From Pectinatus haikarae (lineage in GTDB: Bacteria; Bacillota; Negativicutes; Selenomonadales; Selenomonadaceae): a DNA stretch of 64,000 nt. Below are positions 29,116 to 36,932 of the stretch, piece after piece. Each line of letters begins with the position of its first letter. The stretch's first letter is position 1. The translations under genes were made by a program, and so were the position numbers. The notes under the pieces are model-generated. The model ran no database searches. It had not been told where the DNA came from and saw nothing but the letters and a program-made list of their open reading frames with translations. The DNA lies in assembly GCF_015732185.1 (NCBI RefSeq), contig NZ_WIQM01000004.1:1-64000 (forward strand). Reading direction: 5' to 3'.

Positions 29116-29281
29116 ATTAGTCACTCTTTCTTATTGTAAATATTTATTTACTTTTTACATGTATAAGATAGCATATTGCTCTTCAGAATATGTGACAATA
29201 ATATGACATTTTTTAAAATAAATTTTCAATCTGCTAAAAAATAACATAAGCTATTCAATCTATATTTGTTATTATGCTGAT

Positions 29282-29689
29282 ATGACAGCTTTTATAAATG
29301 AAAAGTTTGAAAAATTTATATTGGCTGATCCAATGGCGACAGTGCAGGATAAAATTGAAAAATTTTTGATGCTGGAATTTTCCTTTACGGAATATATAGG
29401 CTATGAATTGACTTGTCTGGCGTATGCCATGAATTTTTCTGCTTGTGTGCCAGGGCCGTGCGAACATCTTGATAAACGTACTTTTAGTATAAAGCTGAAA
29501 GAATTGCTGCAGCAGGGAGAAAAAGCAGGTATTTTTATGGACGGATATACTGCTGAAAAAACATTTTTATATTTAGAAACCAGTGTCAGAGGAATGATGG
29601 CAAGCTGGTGTTTCGCAAATGGAGAATTTTCTATTGTCGAAACGGGAGGAAGCTATCTTCAGACTGTTTTAACAGGAATTTATAGATAA
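29282..29689 (+). pseudogene. TetR-family ligand-domain remnant lacking its DNA-binding domain
   Basis: 135 aa frame resembling the C-terminal half of TetR regulators (AFINEKFEKFILADPMATVQDKIEKFL...; ending FSIVETGGSYLQTVLTGIY). No helix-turn-helix is present. The open frame continues upstream to 29222 and reads YSIYICYYADMTAFI, which looks like the decayed end of a TetR recognition region (Y.YF..K..L). No ribosome site precedes the ATG. Best read as a truncated or decaying regulator; a functional HTH-less protein is possible. Confidence 0.55.
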
Positions 29690-29814
29690 GCTGCAAGAGA
29701 AATTTTAATGGAAGATAATTTGTATGGGCGAATAAATTGGGTAATATCAGCAATTTGCGACACTTTTATTTGTAATAGAAAAAGCAGGCTGTCAGAAGTC
29801 ACTGGACAACAAAA

Positions 29815-29838
29815 AAGGCCTGCCCCTCGGCAGACCTT
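29815..29838 (-). terminator. terminator of tRNA-Ser
   Basis: On the minus strand: aaggtctgcc-gagg-ggcaggcctt followed by tttttt. Confidence 0.7.
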
Positions 29839-29854
29839 AAAGCTTACTGTTATA

Positions 29855-29943
<89 letters not shown>

Positions 29944-30079
29944 AGCGCAATGCTTCATTATTATAGCAACTAAATAATCTGTTGTCAAATTTTATGTGTT
30001 ATTAATGCTAAAATCATTGACTTATCATATGGTTTAGGGTAATATTTTAGTGGATATTTCTATCAATTATTAGAAGAAG

Positions 30080-30182
30080 AGGCGAGGATTATGGATGCAG
30101 ACCATCCGCGACGGTGCTTTTATACAATAGAATAATCTGGAAGTATGCACCATACATCCTTGTGGTTTATGCTATGTGCTTC
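30080..30182 (+). promoter_or_regulatory. structured leader candidate upstream of corA
   Basis: The 30080-30182 segment is purine-rich at first (aggcgagg) and folds into nested stems: GGATG/CATCC, GGTGC/GCACC and GGAAG/CTTCC. It faintly recalls the M-box Mg2+ riboswitch start (aggugagg), but I could not align its conserved core, so I call it only a leader candidate. The rest of the 29944-30212 gap is AT-rich without genes. Confidence 0.35.
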
Positions 30183-30212
30183 CAATTTTGAAGGGAGATT
30201 TCATCATAAATC

Positions 30213-31166
30213 ATGCTTAAAATATATAAATCATTGGAATCAGGGCCTCTGCAGGAATTAAGTTTAAAAACACTGGAAAAGGGAGCCTGGATCAATATAG
30301 TTTCTCCCACGCCGTACGAGCTGAAAGTAGTCAGCAATTTGACAGAGGTTGAACCGGATTTTCTTCGGTCGGCGCTTGATAATGAAGAACGGTCACATAT
30401 AGATGTAGAAGATAATTCCATTATGGTACTTACTAATTTGCCGGTAATGAGAGGACCGGAAATGTATGATACTCTTCCGCTGGCTATTATTTTGACCAGC
30501 GAGCATATTATTACTGTATGTTTGGAAGATACACCAGTAATATCTGAATTTAATCAGCAGATAAGCAATAATTTCAGAACCTTTAAAAAAACTCGGTTTT
30601 TATTGCAGATACTTTACAAATCAGCAACTTATTATCTTCGTTATCTTAGGCAGATCGATAAATTATCTGATGAAATAGAAATAAGGCTGCGTGATTCTTT
30701 GCAGAATCGAGAAATTCTGCGGCTGCTTGAACTGCAAAAAGGCCTCACATATTTTAATGCTTCTTTGCGATCAAATGCTGCCGTGCTGGATAAACTTATG
30801 CGTATACGTTTAAATCACACTGTGCAGGGAATTATAAAGGTTTATGAGGAAGATGAGGATTTGCTCGAAGATGTAATCATAGAAAATAAACAGGCTCGTG
30901 AAATGGGAGACATGTACAGCACTATATTATCACGTATGGCTGATACTTTTTCTTCGATCATGTCCAACAATCTGAATCTTGTAATGCGTTTTTTAACGGC
31001 AGTGACGATTATACTGGCTATTCCGACTGCTATATCCGGTTTTTTCGGAATGAATGTGGCGATTCCTTTCAGTGATGATCCCATGGGATTTATATATGTA
31101 TCCGTGCTTGCTATATTTTTGGCGGGCTGCTGTGCTATATTCTTATGGCGAAGAAATATGTTTTGA
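30213..31166 (+). CDS. corA: CorA-family divalent cation transporter
   Basis: 317 aa. A large cytoplasmic N-terminal domain, a long helix, then two C-terminal transmembrane helices with the GMN selectivity motif (SGFFGMNVAIPF) between them. Pentameric channels of this family pass Mg2+, or Co2+/Ni2+. An in-frame TAA just upstream fixes the start; gggag is 15 bases away, so translation may be weak or regulated. Followed 17 bases later by a small-gene cluster ending in a metal-sensing regulator. Confidence 0.92.
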   Translation: MLKIYKSLESGPLQELSLKTLEKGAWINIVSPTPYELKVVSNLTEVEPDFLRSALDNEERSHIDVEDNSIMVLTNLPVMRGPEMYDTLPLAIILTSEHIITVCLEDTPVISEFNQQISNNFRTFKKTRFLLQILYKSATYYLRYLRQIDKLSDEIEIRLRDSLQNREILRLLELQKGLTYFNASLRSNAAVLDKLMRIRLNHTVQGIIKVYEEDEDLLEDVIIENKQAREMGDMYSTILSRMADTFSSIMSNNLNLVMRFLTAVTIILAIPTAISGFFGMNVAIPFSDDPMGFIYVSVLAIFLAGCCAIFLWRRNMF

Positions 31167-31183
31167 ATTAAGGGGGTTTTTTT

Positions 31184-31414
31184 ATGCCGACAATGACAGA
31201 AGCTGCTTTAAAAAGCGGAACAATCTATGGTGATGGTATCAATAAAGAATATGTTTATATGCCGGCATCTGAAATAGGCATGCTGAATCCTCTGTGCATT
31301 TTTGAACGATTCGGAGAGCGTTTTGATGTAAGTTTTGCGGAAGCGATGAATATTGTTCACAGATTGAGTCTGAAGCCGGTATCACATCCCAAATTTGGCA
31401 AGAGTTCGTGTTGA
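31184..31414 (+). CDS. small conserved-looking protein, unknown
   Basis: 76 aa, aaggggg 7 bases before the ATG. Soluble, no signal peptide; MPASEIGMLNPLCIFERFGERFDVSFAEAMNIVHRL suggests a compact helical fold. I do not recognise a family. It lies between corA and the YefM-like gene, overlapping neither ribosome site, and is probably co-transcribed. Confidence 0.55.
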   Translation: MPTMTEAALKSGTIYGDGINKEYVYMPASEIGMLNPLCIFERFGERFDVSFAEAMNIVHRLSLKPVSHPKFGKSSC

Positions 31415-31427
31415 ACAGGAGAATTTT

Positions 31428-31637
31428 ATGAAGGTAATACCGTCCTCAGCTTTTCTCAAAGAATTTACCGTATATGCAGAGCAGGCTGTCGATGAAAATG
31501 AAGTACTTATTATTCAGCGGGCAAACGGTAAAAATTTAGTGTTGATGTCGATGGACAAATATAATGAATATAATAGAGAACTTTTTTTATTGAAAAAAAA
31601 GGATGAAGCTGATGGCTCTGAAAAAAGTGAAAAATGA
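31428..31637 (+). CDS. Phd/YefM-like antitoxin protein
   Basis: 69 aa from the ATG at 31428, which follows caggag. The sequence MKVIPSSAFLKEF..AEQAV...EVLIIQRANGKNLVLMSMDKYNEY has the Phd/YefM N-terminal fold (beta strand, helix, then VLMS..Y). A toxin (YoeB, Doc, RelE) should follow but does not; a CsoR-like gene overlaps its end by 26 bases. Possibly an orphan antitoxin used as a regulator. Confidence 0.65.
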   Translation: MKVIPSSAFLKEFTVYAEQAVDENEVLIIQRANGKNLVLMSMDKYNEYNRELFLLKKKDEADGSEKSEK

Positions 31638-31992
31638 AGAAAATGGCATTGAAATCGATCTGCGTGAAGATGATTATGCTGAACTGCACGCAGATGAAAA
31701 TGCCGTACATCACGCTCATGCGCATACTCATAAGCACACGCAGACACATGCTGTATTAAATCGTATGGCACGTATTATCGGTCATATGACGGCTGTCCGC
31801 CGTATGGTCGAAAGTGAACGTGACTGCAGCGATGTTTTGATTCAGCTGGCAGCGATTAATGCTGCCGTAACAAATGTTTCCAAGCTGATTCTGAAGGATC
31901 ATATGGAGCACTGCATAGTTGATGCGGCTAAAACAAATGATAATGAGACGATTGAAAAACTAAAGACCGCCATAGACAAATTTATAAAGTGA
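31612..31992 (+). CDS. CsoR/RcnR family metal-sensing repressor
   Basis: 126 aa, ATG at 31612 with aagg 9 bases upstream. The core HAVLNRMARIIGHMTAVRRMVESERDCSDVLIQLAAI...LKDHMEHC is the all-helical CsoR fold. The metal residues are Cys in RDCSD, then HxxxC in DHMEHC, the Cys-His-Cys set of Cu(I)-sensing CsoR. An N-terminal His-rich stretch (HHAHAHTHKHTQTHA) is an addition that could bind Ni, Co or Zn. Likely controls the corA-containing transcript or a distant efflux gene. Confidence 0.85.
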   Translation: MALKKVKNEENGIEIDLREDDYAELHADENAVHHAHAHTHKHTQTHAVLNRMARIIGHMTAVRRMVESERDCSDVLIQLAAINAAVTNVSKLILKDHMEHCIVDAAKTNDNETIEKLKTAIDKFIK

Positions 31993-32040
31993 GCGTTTTT
32001 TTATAATGACTCGGCCGCAATATTTTTAGTAATATTTATT

Positions 32041-32062
32041 ACCCCTTTATGGGGTTTTTTTA
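32041..32062 (+). terminator. terminator after CsoR-like gene
   Basis: acccc-tttat-ggggt followed by eight T-rich bases (ttttttta). Confidence 0.8.
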
Positions 32063-32064
32063 TT

Positions 32065-32118
32065 TGGTAAACTGATTGATACTGAAAAGTTGACTATTTT
32101 TGCATAATAATTTATACT
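32065..32118 (+). promoter_or_regulatory. bioY promoter with BirA-like operator
   Basis: TGGTAAAC (32065-32072), 16 bases, GTTGACTA (32089-32096): each half matches the BirA operator TTGTTAAC/GTTAACAA at 6 of 8. The -35 box TTGACT (32090-32095) lies in the right half, and TATACT (32113-32118) follows at 17 bases. A palindrome TTGACAGTCAA is at 32120-32130. The known operator spacer is 15, so 16 is a small mismatch. Confidence 0.62.
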
Positions 32119-32250
32119 TTTGACAGTCAATAACCAAATAAATTAAAAAAACTGTTTTGTCCTGCTAAGATTATAAAAAGCAGCATATACGGCAGTGATA
32201 AAGCGGCAGATAATTTAACCGTTATATAAAATAATACAGGAGGGGATATT

Positions 32251-32802
32251 TTGACAAAAGGTACAGCATCATTACAAGGTTTTGTTTATTCCGCACTTTT
32301 TGCAGCACTTATTATTGTTCTTGGTTTCATTTCGATTCCCATAGGACCGGTCCCTATATCAGGAATCAGTCTGGGGGTAATGCTTGCGGCAAGTGTACTG
32401 CCTCCGAAAAGAGCGGCATATAGTGTGCTGATAGTGATCCTGCTCGGTGCAGCAGGACTACCGGTATTTTCCGGTTTTGCCGGAGGGATGGGGGTTTTAT
32501 TGGGACCGCGCGGCGGATATTATGCCGGTTTTCTGGTCGGAGCATATATAATTTCTTTTTGTATCGGCAGCAGCAATAATTGGGCACGTTTATTGACGGC
32601 AAACATCATCGGCGGTATGCTTGTAGTATACGCAATAGCGATTCCCTGGCTGATATTTGTTACACATCTGGAAGTCGGGCAGGCTTTTTTTGCGGGAGCA
32701 CTTCCTTTTCTTCCTGGAGATTTACTGAAGGCCTTGGTGACGACGGTATTGGCAAGAACTTTGCGCAGGAATATTCCGGGGGCAGTGAGAAGGGATGGCT
32801 GA
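32251..32802 (+). CDS. bioY: biotin transporter BioY (S component)
   Basis: 183 aa, TTG start preceded by aggagggg. Six hydrophobic segments; family motifs IPIGPVPISGISLGVMLAA, GLPVFSGFAGGMGVLLGPRGGYYAGF and PFLPGDLLKALV. It imports biotin with or without an ECF energising module; no ecfA/ecfT genes are adjacent. The stop overlaps the thiolase-like gene by 8 bases. The operator upstream and bioW-bioF elsewhere in the window support biotin regulation. Confidence 0.93.
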   Translation: MTKGTASLQGFVYSALFAALIIVLGFISIPIGPVPISGISLGVMLAASVLPPKRAAYSVLIVILLGAAGLPVFSGFAGGMGVLLGPRGGYYAGFLVGAYIISFCIGSSNNWARLLTANIIGGMLVVYAIAIPWLIFVTHLEVGQAFFAGALPFLPGDLLKALVTTVLARTLRRNIPGAVRRDG

Positions 32803-33970
32803 GACTTATCTGATAGGAGGCTTACGCACACCAATTGGTAAAAAAAATGGCTGTTTGAAAAGCTTTCTTCCGGAAAAATTAGCTGCGGCTGTCCTCAATG
32901 GCATTTTGGCAAAATATTCGCTTACACCGGAAAGTATAGATGCTGTTGTTGCAGGTAATGTGGTCGGTCCCGGGGGAAATATTGCCAGAGTTTGTGTTTT
33001 GGAAGCAGGATGGCCGTATTCAGTACCGGCATTTACTGTTGACGCGCAGTGCGGTTCCGGGCTTACGTCGATTGATATGGGAGCGGCTATGATAGAGTCA
33101 GGCCGCGCACAGCTTGTTATTGCGGGTGGCGCAGAAAGTAATTCTTTGGCTCCCAGCAGGCGGCTCCATGCTAATGATCCTCGCTATAAGGGGCCTGATT
33201 TTTATTATGAACAAGCGCCTTTTTCACCGGAGTGGGTGGGAAACCCTGACATTGGCAGTGCGGCAGAAACGATGGCGGCGGATTTTGCGGTCTCGCGTTC
33301 GGAAATGGATGAATTTGCCCTGAATAGTCATAAAAAGGCTTCAGCCGCACAAAAAGACGGCTTTTTATCAGACATTATCCTGCCTTTGAATTCAGAAGGA
33401 AAGTGCATTGATAAAGATGAAGGACCAAAGCAAAACATGAACTTGAAATTGCTTGCCCGCTTGAAAAGTGCTTTTGTTAAAAACGGCAGTATTACTGCCG
33501 GTAATTCCTGTCTCAAGCATGATGGAGCTGCCTTTGTATTATTGGCTTCGGCTGAAGCTGCGGCCGAATATGGACTTACGGTGCAAGCCGTTGTTTCTCC
33601 GGCAGTCACGCTGGGCTGTGATCCCAATATTTTTCCGCTGGGGCCTGTTTATGCGATGAGAAAAATGCTGCAGATGCAGAAATTGTCACTGCAAGACGAC
33701 ATAGATATAGTGGAAATAAATGAAGCTTTCGCTGTTCAAATGATAGCGTGCTGCCGTCAGCTTGATTTGTCTTTTGAAAAACTTAACAGCTTGGGAGGAG
33801 CTATTGCTTTTGGCCATCCATATGGGGCTTCCGGTGCAATAATTCTGCTGCATCTGCTGCAAGCTTTAAAAAAAAGGCGTGGAAAAATGGGAATTGCATC
33901 CATCGGTGCTGTGGGCGGGCTTTCAACAGCAATACTTCTGCAAAGGATAAATGTAAATGCTTATAACTGA
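32795..33970 (+). CDS. thiolase-like protein (YhfS type) with altered catalytic site
   Basis: 391 aa, full thiolase length. The acyl-accepting Cys is present in DAQCGSGL (about C89) and the His in GHPYGASGA. The usual second cysteine, in CxGGGxG near the C-terminus, is replaced: SIGAVGGLS has Ser there. Biosynthetic thiolases need that Cys, so the chemistry may be altered. B. subtilis has a BirA-controlled bioY-like, ligase and thiolase cluster (yhfU-yhfT-yhfS), and this looks like its counterpart. Overlaps the next gene by 14 bases. Confidence 0.82.
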   Translation: MAETYLIGGLRTPIGKKNGCLKSFLPEKLAAAVLNGILAKYSLTPESIDAVVAGNVVGPGGNIARVCVLEAGWPYSVPAFTVDAQCGSGLTSIDMGAAMIESGRAQLVIAGGAESNSLAPSRRLHANDPRYKGPDFYYEQAPFSPEWVGNPDIGSAAETMAADFAVSRSEMDEFALNSHKKASAAQKDGFLSDIILPLNSEGKCIDKDEGPKQNMNLKLLARLKSAFVKNGSITAGNSCLKHDGAAFVLLASAEAAAEYGLTVQAVVSPAVTLGCDPNIFPLGPVYAMRKMLQMQKLSLQDDIDIVEINEAFAVQMIACCRQLDLSFEKLNSLGGAIAFGHPYGASGAIILLHLLQALKKRRGKMGIASIGAVGGLSTAILLQRINVNAYN

Positions 33971-35282
33971 TCTGCTCAAATGTCAGCCGAAGGATAAAAT
34001 TTGTCTCAGTTTTAATGGTACGGAAATCACATATGGATTTTTGGAAAACCAAAGTTCGATGATGGCAGATTCTGCAGATTTTATAAAAAAAGGTGAAAAG
34101 ATTTTTCTTCAGGAAAGTGATCCCATACGGCAGCTCCTGTGTTTTTTTGCAATCATCAAGGCAGGCGGCATATGTGTAATGGCCAATAGCAGGATACCGG
34201 CAAAACTGGCAGAACGATTGATGAAAGAACACGGGATAACCAAGAAAGCCGCATTGGAGGACTTCAAAAATAAGGCTGTTCATCAATGTCCTGGTTTAAG
34301 GCCGGAAGACATATTTCTTGGAGCGATGAGCTCTGGATCATCTACTGGCATTCCCCAAATAGTTTTGCGTGATCACAAAAGCTGGATGGCAGCATTTCCA
34401 TGGCAAAGTAAATTGTTTAATATCGGAGCACGGGATGTTCTTTATCTTGTCGGCGAGATGGCCTATACTGCTAATTTGAATGCATGTATACACGCTTTTT
34501 TTGCCGGTGCTTCAGTCATAGTTGCAAGAAACAGGCTGCCTCAAACATGGCTAAGGGAAATGCAGATGTATTCTGTAAGTGCAGTCTTTATGGTCCCTGC
34601 ACATTATAGTATCCTTTTAAAGGCTGTAAAACTTCCTGATATCGGTGTAACATCGTTGGTAACAGGAGGCGCAAAAATAGACAGAAAAACAGTTGTTCAG
34701 CTGCATGCGTATTTTCCTGCGGCTTCTATCACGGAGTACTATGGTGCGAGCGAGCTCGGCCATGTGAGTTATGCGGATATGCACGATCTGCTTGAAAGGC
34801 CGTACAGCACAGGGAAGCTGTTTCCCGGAGTCAGCGCTCAGATAGTGGATGGTGAGGTCTGGGTTGAAAGTCCTTACCTGATTCCGTCGAGAAGGCCTAA
34901 GGCAACTGCAGGAGATCTCGGTTCTATCAGCGGCGATGGATATCTTACTCTTTACGGCAGGAAAAGTGGTACTGTAAATATAGGCGGTGTGAAGGTACAG
35001 CCTGAACAAATAGAGTTTTATCTTAAAGAACATCCTCAGGTGGAAGATGCAGCTGTATTTGCTTTTCCCGATAAGCTGCGGGGAGAGAAATTAGCTGCGG
35101 CAATCGTATCGAAAACAGATGATATAAAAATAAAAGAAATTTTTCATTTTTGCCGGCAGAATGCTGGGTATTCTCCACAAAAAATAATTTTTTTGCAAAA
35201 AATTCCTTTAAATGCAAATGGCAAAGTCGATAAAATTGTATTGCAAAAAATAGTTATGGAGTCTTTTGATGAAAACAATTAA
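33957..35282 (+). CDS. AMP-forming acyl-CoA synthetase-like protein (YhfT type)
   Basis: 441 aa, shorter than most acyl-CoA synthetases (about 500-560). The ANL motifs are present: SSGSSTGIPQ (usual final Lys is Gln), YGASELGH, GDLGSISGDGYLTLYGRKSGTVNIGG, and the C-terminal catalytic Lys in NGKVDK. It should adenylate a carboxylate and pass it to CoA or a carrier. Substrate unknown; a pimelate-related or fatty acid is suggested by the operon. Overlaps the next gene by 14 bases (start at 35269). Confidence 0.82.
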   Translation: MLITDLLKCQPKDKICLSFNGTEITYGFLENQSSMMADSADFIKKGEKIFLQESDPIRQLLCFFAIIKAGGICVMANSRIPAKLAERLMKEHGITKKAALEDFKNKAVHQCPGLRPEDIFLGAMSSGSSTGIPQIVLRDHKSWMAAFPWQSKLFNIGARDVLYLVGEMAYTANLNACIHAFFAGASVIVARNRLPQTWLREMQMYSVSAVFMVPAHYSILLKAVKLPDIGVTSLVTGGAKIDRKTVVQLHAYFPAASITEYYGASELGHVSYADMHDLLERPYSTGKLFPGVSAQIVDGEVWVESPYLIPSRRPKATAGDLGSISGDGYLTLYGRKSGTVNIGGVKVQPEQIEFYLKEHPQVEDAAVFAFPDKLRGEKLAAAIVSKTDDIKIKEIFHFCRQNAGYSPQKIIFLQKIPLNANGKVDKIVLQKIVMESFDENN

Positions 35283-35679
35283 AGATTTTTTACCGCAGCG
35301 GGAACCATTTTTATTCGTCGATGAAATATTATCTGTTGATAATGGAGTTATCATCGGAAGTAAAAAATATGACAATGATATCATTTTTTATCAAAACTTT
35401 GGGGGAAACCTTTATGTACCGTCGATGATACTTTTGGAATCATTGATGCAATGCGGTGGTGCCGGTTCACGGATGATTGCTCCGGCGGAATCGGAGATAT
35501 TCGTTGTTACTGCTGTCCGCAAGGTCAAAATAAAAGCGCCGGTATGTATTAATGATACAATCATAATGAAGATACAGACGCTGCGTATGAGGGGAAGGTG
35601 TTTTCGGCAGAAGGGTTCAGCTTTTCTGAACGGAAAATTTGTACTAGGAGCTTCATGGCAATGCATGTCCATAAAATGA
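35269..35679 (+). CDS. FabZ-like hotdog protein lacking the catalytic histidine
   Basis: 136 aa; the ATG at 35269 has ggag 7 bases upstream (a TTG lies one codon earlier). Start FLPQREPFLFVDEI is FabZ/FabA-like. In dehydratases the active His sits in HFPG.P..PG; here the segment reads NFGGNLYVPSMILLESLMQ, with Asn for His, while the Glu is kept. It may bind rather than dehydrate acyl-ACP or acyl-CoA, or act as a thioesterase. Last gene of the bioY operon. Confidence 0.75.
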   Translation: MKTIKDFLPQREPFLFVDEILSVDNGVIIGSKKYDNDIIFYQNFGGNLYVPSMILLESLMQCGGAGSRMIAPAESEIFVVTAVRKVKIKAPVCINDTIIMKIQTLRMRGRCFRQKGSAFLNGKFVLGASWQCMSIK

Positions 35680-35734
35680 AAATACAGTCAGGCATAACCC
35701 CGTAAGAGGCTATACCGGACTGTATTTTCATTTT
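35673..35734. terminator. bidirectional terminator between bioY operon and cbiT
   Basis: Perfect 17-bp stem, aaaatgaaaatacagtc at 35673-35689 against 35718-35734, with a 28-base loop; it overlaps the ends of both convergent genes. Confidence 0.8.
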
Positions 35735-36306
35735 ACGCGGCACGTTATTATATAAACGGGATTCATTCCTATCATCATGTCGTAAGCTCCCGCCTTTCTG
35801 AGACGACTGGCCTGAATGAGAATGGATTCATATTCATACATATCGTTTTGCTTCATATAATCAAGGATAGCAGCAGTGTTTTGTACGGTGATTGCGTTGG
35901 CAACGATCCTTCCTCCCGGATTGATATGTGCGGTGATCACGTCAAGTATCTCCGAAATATTACCGCCGCTGCCGCCGATGAGAACTACATCATAATTATC
36001 TATTTTATTCATGGCATCGGGCGCAGTTCCTTCTATCACAGAAAGTCTGGCTTCGACATTAAATTTTGCAGCATTTTTCCTGATCAAGGCTGCCGCCTCT
36101 GGTTTTCTTTCTATGGCATATACATGTCCTTTTTCAGCCATCAGAGCCGCCTCGACAGAAAGCGATCCTGTACCGGCGCCTATATCAAGAACGATGCTGT
36201 CGCTGCGAATAGATGCTTTGCATAAGGTCAGGATGCGTATTTCTTCTTTTGTCATCGGCACGTTGCCGCGGATAAATAAATCATCACTGATTCCCGGTAT
36301 ATGCAT
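35728..36306 (-). CDS. cbiT: cobalt-precorrin-6B C15-methyltransferase (decarboxylating) subunit
   Basis: 192 aa, SAM-dependent class I methyltransferase: PMTKEEIRILTLCKASI, then VLDIGAGTGSLSVEAAL (SAM loop) and VVLIGGSGGNI. It methylates C15 and decarboxylates the acetate of cobalt-precorrin-6B, with CbiE methylating C5. The start overlaps the cbiE stop as TAATG; the longer frame to 36330 would run into cbiE. Confidence 0.93.
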   Translation of the reverse strand: MHIPGISDDLFIRGNVPMTKEEIRILTLCKASIRSDSIVLDIGAGTGSLSVEAALMAEKGHVYAIERKPEAAALIRKNAAKFNVEARLSVIEGTAPDAMNKIDNYDVVLIGGSGGNISEILDVITAHINPGGRIVANAITVQNTAAILDYMKQNDMYEYESILIQASRLRKAGAYDMMIGMNPVYIITCRVK

Positions 36307-36932
36307 TATCCCATCACCACCATTATGCAATGCCTTACGGCATCTCTGGCCGTGGCTTCCAAAAGGCTGACGGCGAAAATTTTTTCATCAGGGTATGAGA
36401 GATGTTCACATATGTAGGCAGGTGTGTTCTGTGGCCATCCGGCATCAAGCAGGAGCATTGCTATGCGCTGTGAATTATGTTCGTCATCCGTCAGCATTCC
36501 AACAATGCGCCCTTTTTCATAGGCAAGCGATGCATAATCGGGGAGTCTTCCGTGAAGGCTCATGAGGTCTGCGTTCTGCCAGGGAATGCCTATGCGTGAA
36601 AAGGCCATTTGCATGGAACTTATACCGGGAATGACTTCCAGCCTGGATGACGTAAATTCGTTGCGCAGCGCCGGTAATAAGGAGTAATATCCGGGATCTC
36701 CCGATACCATTACCACTACATCTTTTTCTAATGATTGTGTGCGTATAAAAGCGATTACAGCCTGTATATCTGCCGTGATCGGTGCTGTTTTCTGGCCTTC
36801 TGATGCATAGTCTGCCAATGCACGTTTTCCGCCGACTAAAACCTCAGCTTCATTGATTTTCTTTAAAGCAATCGGCAAAATATAATCTTTTGATCCGGGG
36901 CCGATACCTACTACTGTTATTTTATATTCCAA
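36306..36932 (-). CDS. cbiE: cobalt-precorrin-7 C5-methyltransferase
   Basis: 208 aa tetrapyrrole methylase; TTG start with aaggataggcg upstream. Motifs: ITVVGIGPGSKDYILPIA, VSGDPGYYSLLPAL, VIPGISSMQMAFSRIGIPWQ. CbiE and CbiT are separate here, as in most anaerobic-pathway Firmicutes. It overlaps cbiD by 16 bases. Confidence 0.92.
   Translation of the reverse strand: MEYKITVVGIGPGSKDYILPIALKKINEAEVLVGGKRALADYASEGQKTAPITADIQAVIAFIRTQSLEKDVVVMVSGDPGYYSLLPALRNEFTSSRLEVIPGISSMQMAFSRIGIPWQNADLMSLHGRLPDYASLAYEKGRIVGMLTDDEHNSQRIAMLLLDAGWPQNTPAYICEHLSYPDEKIFAVSLLEATARDAVRHCIMVVMG

Noticed and set aside
30167-30421. 84-aa minus-strand frame over the corA start
   Set aside because: Antisense, no ribosome site.
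31428-31992. Toxin-antitoxin pair formed by the YefM-like gene and its neighbour
   Set aside because: The neighbour is a CsoR-type metal repressor, not a toxin.
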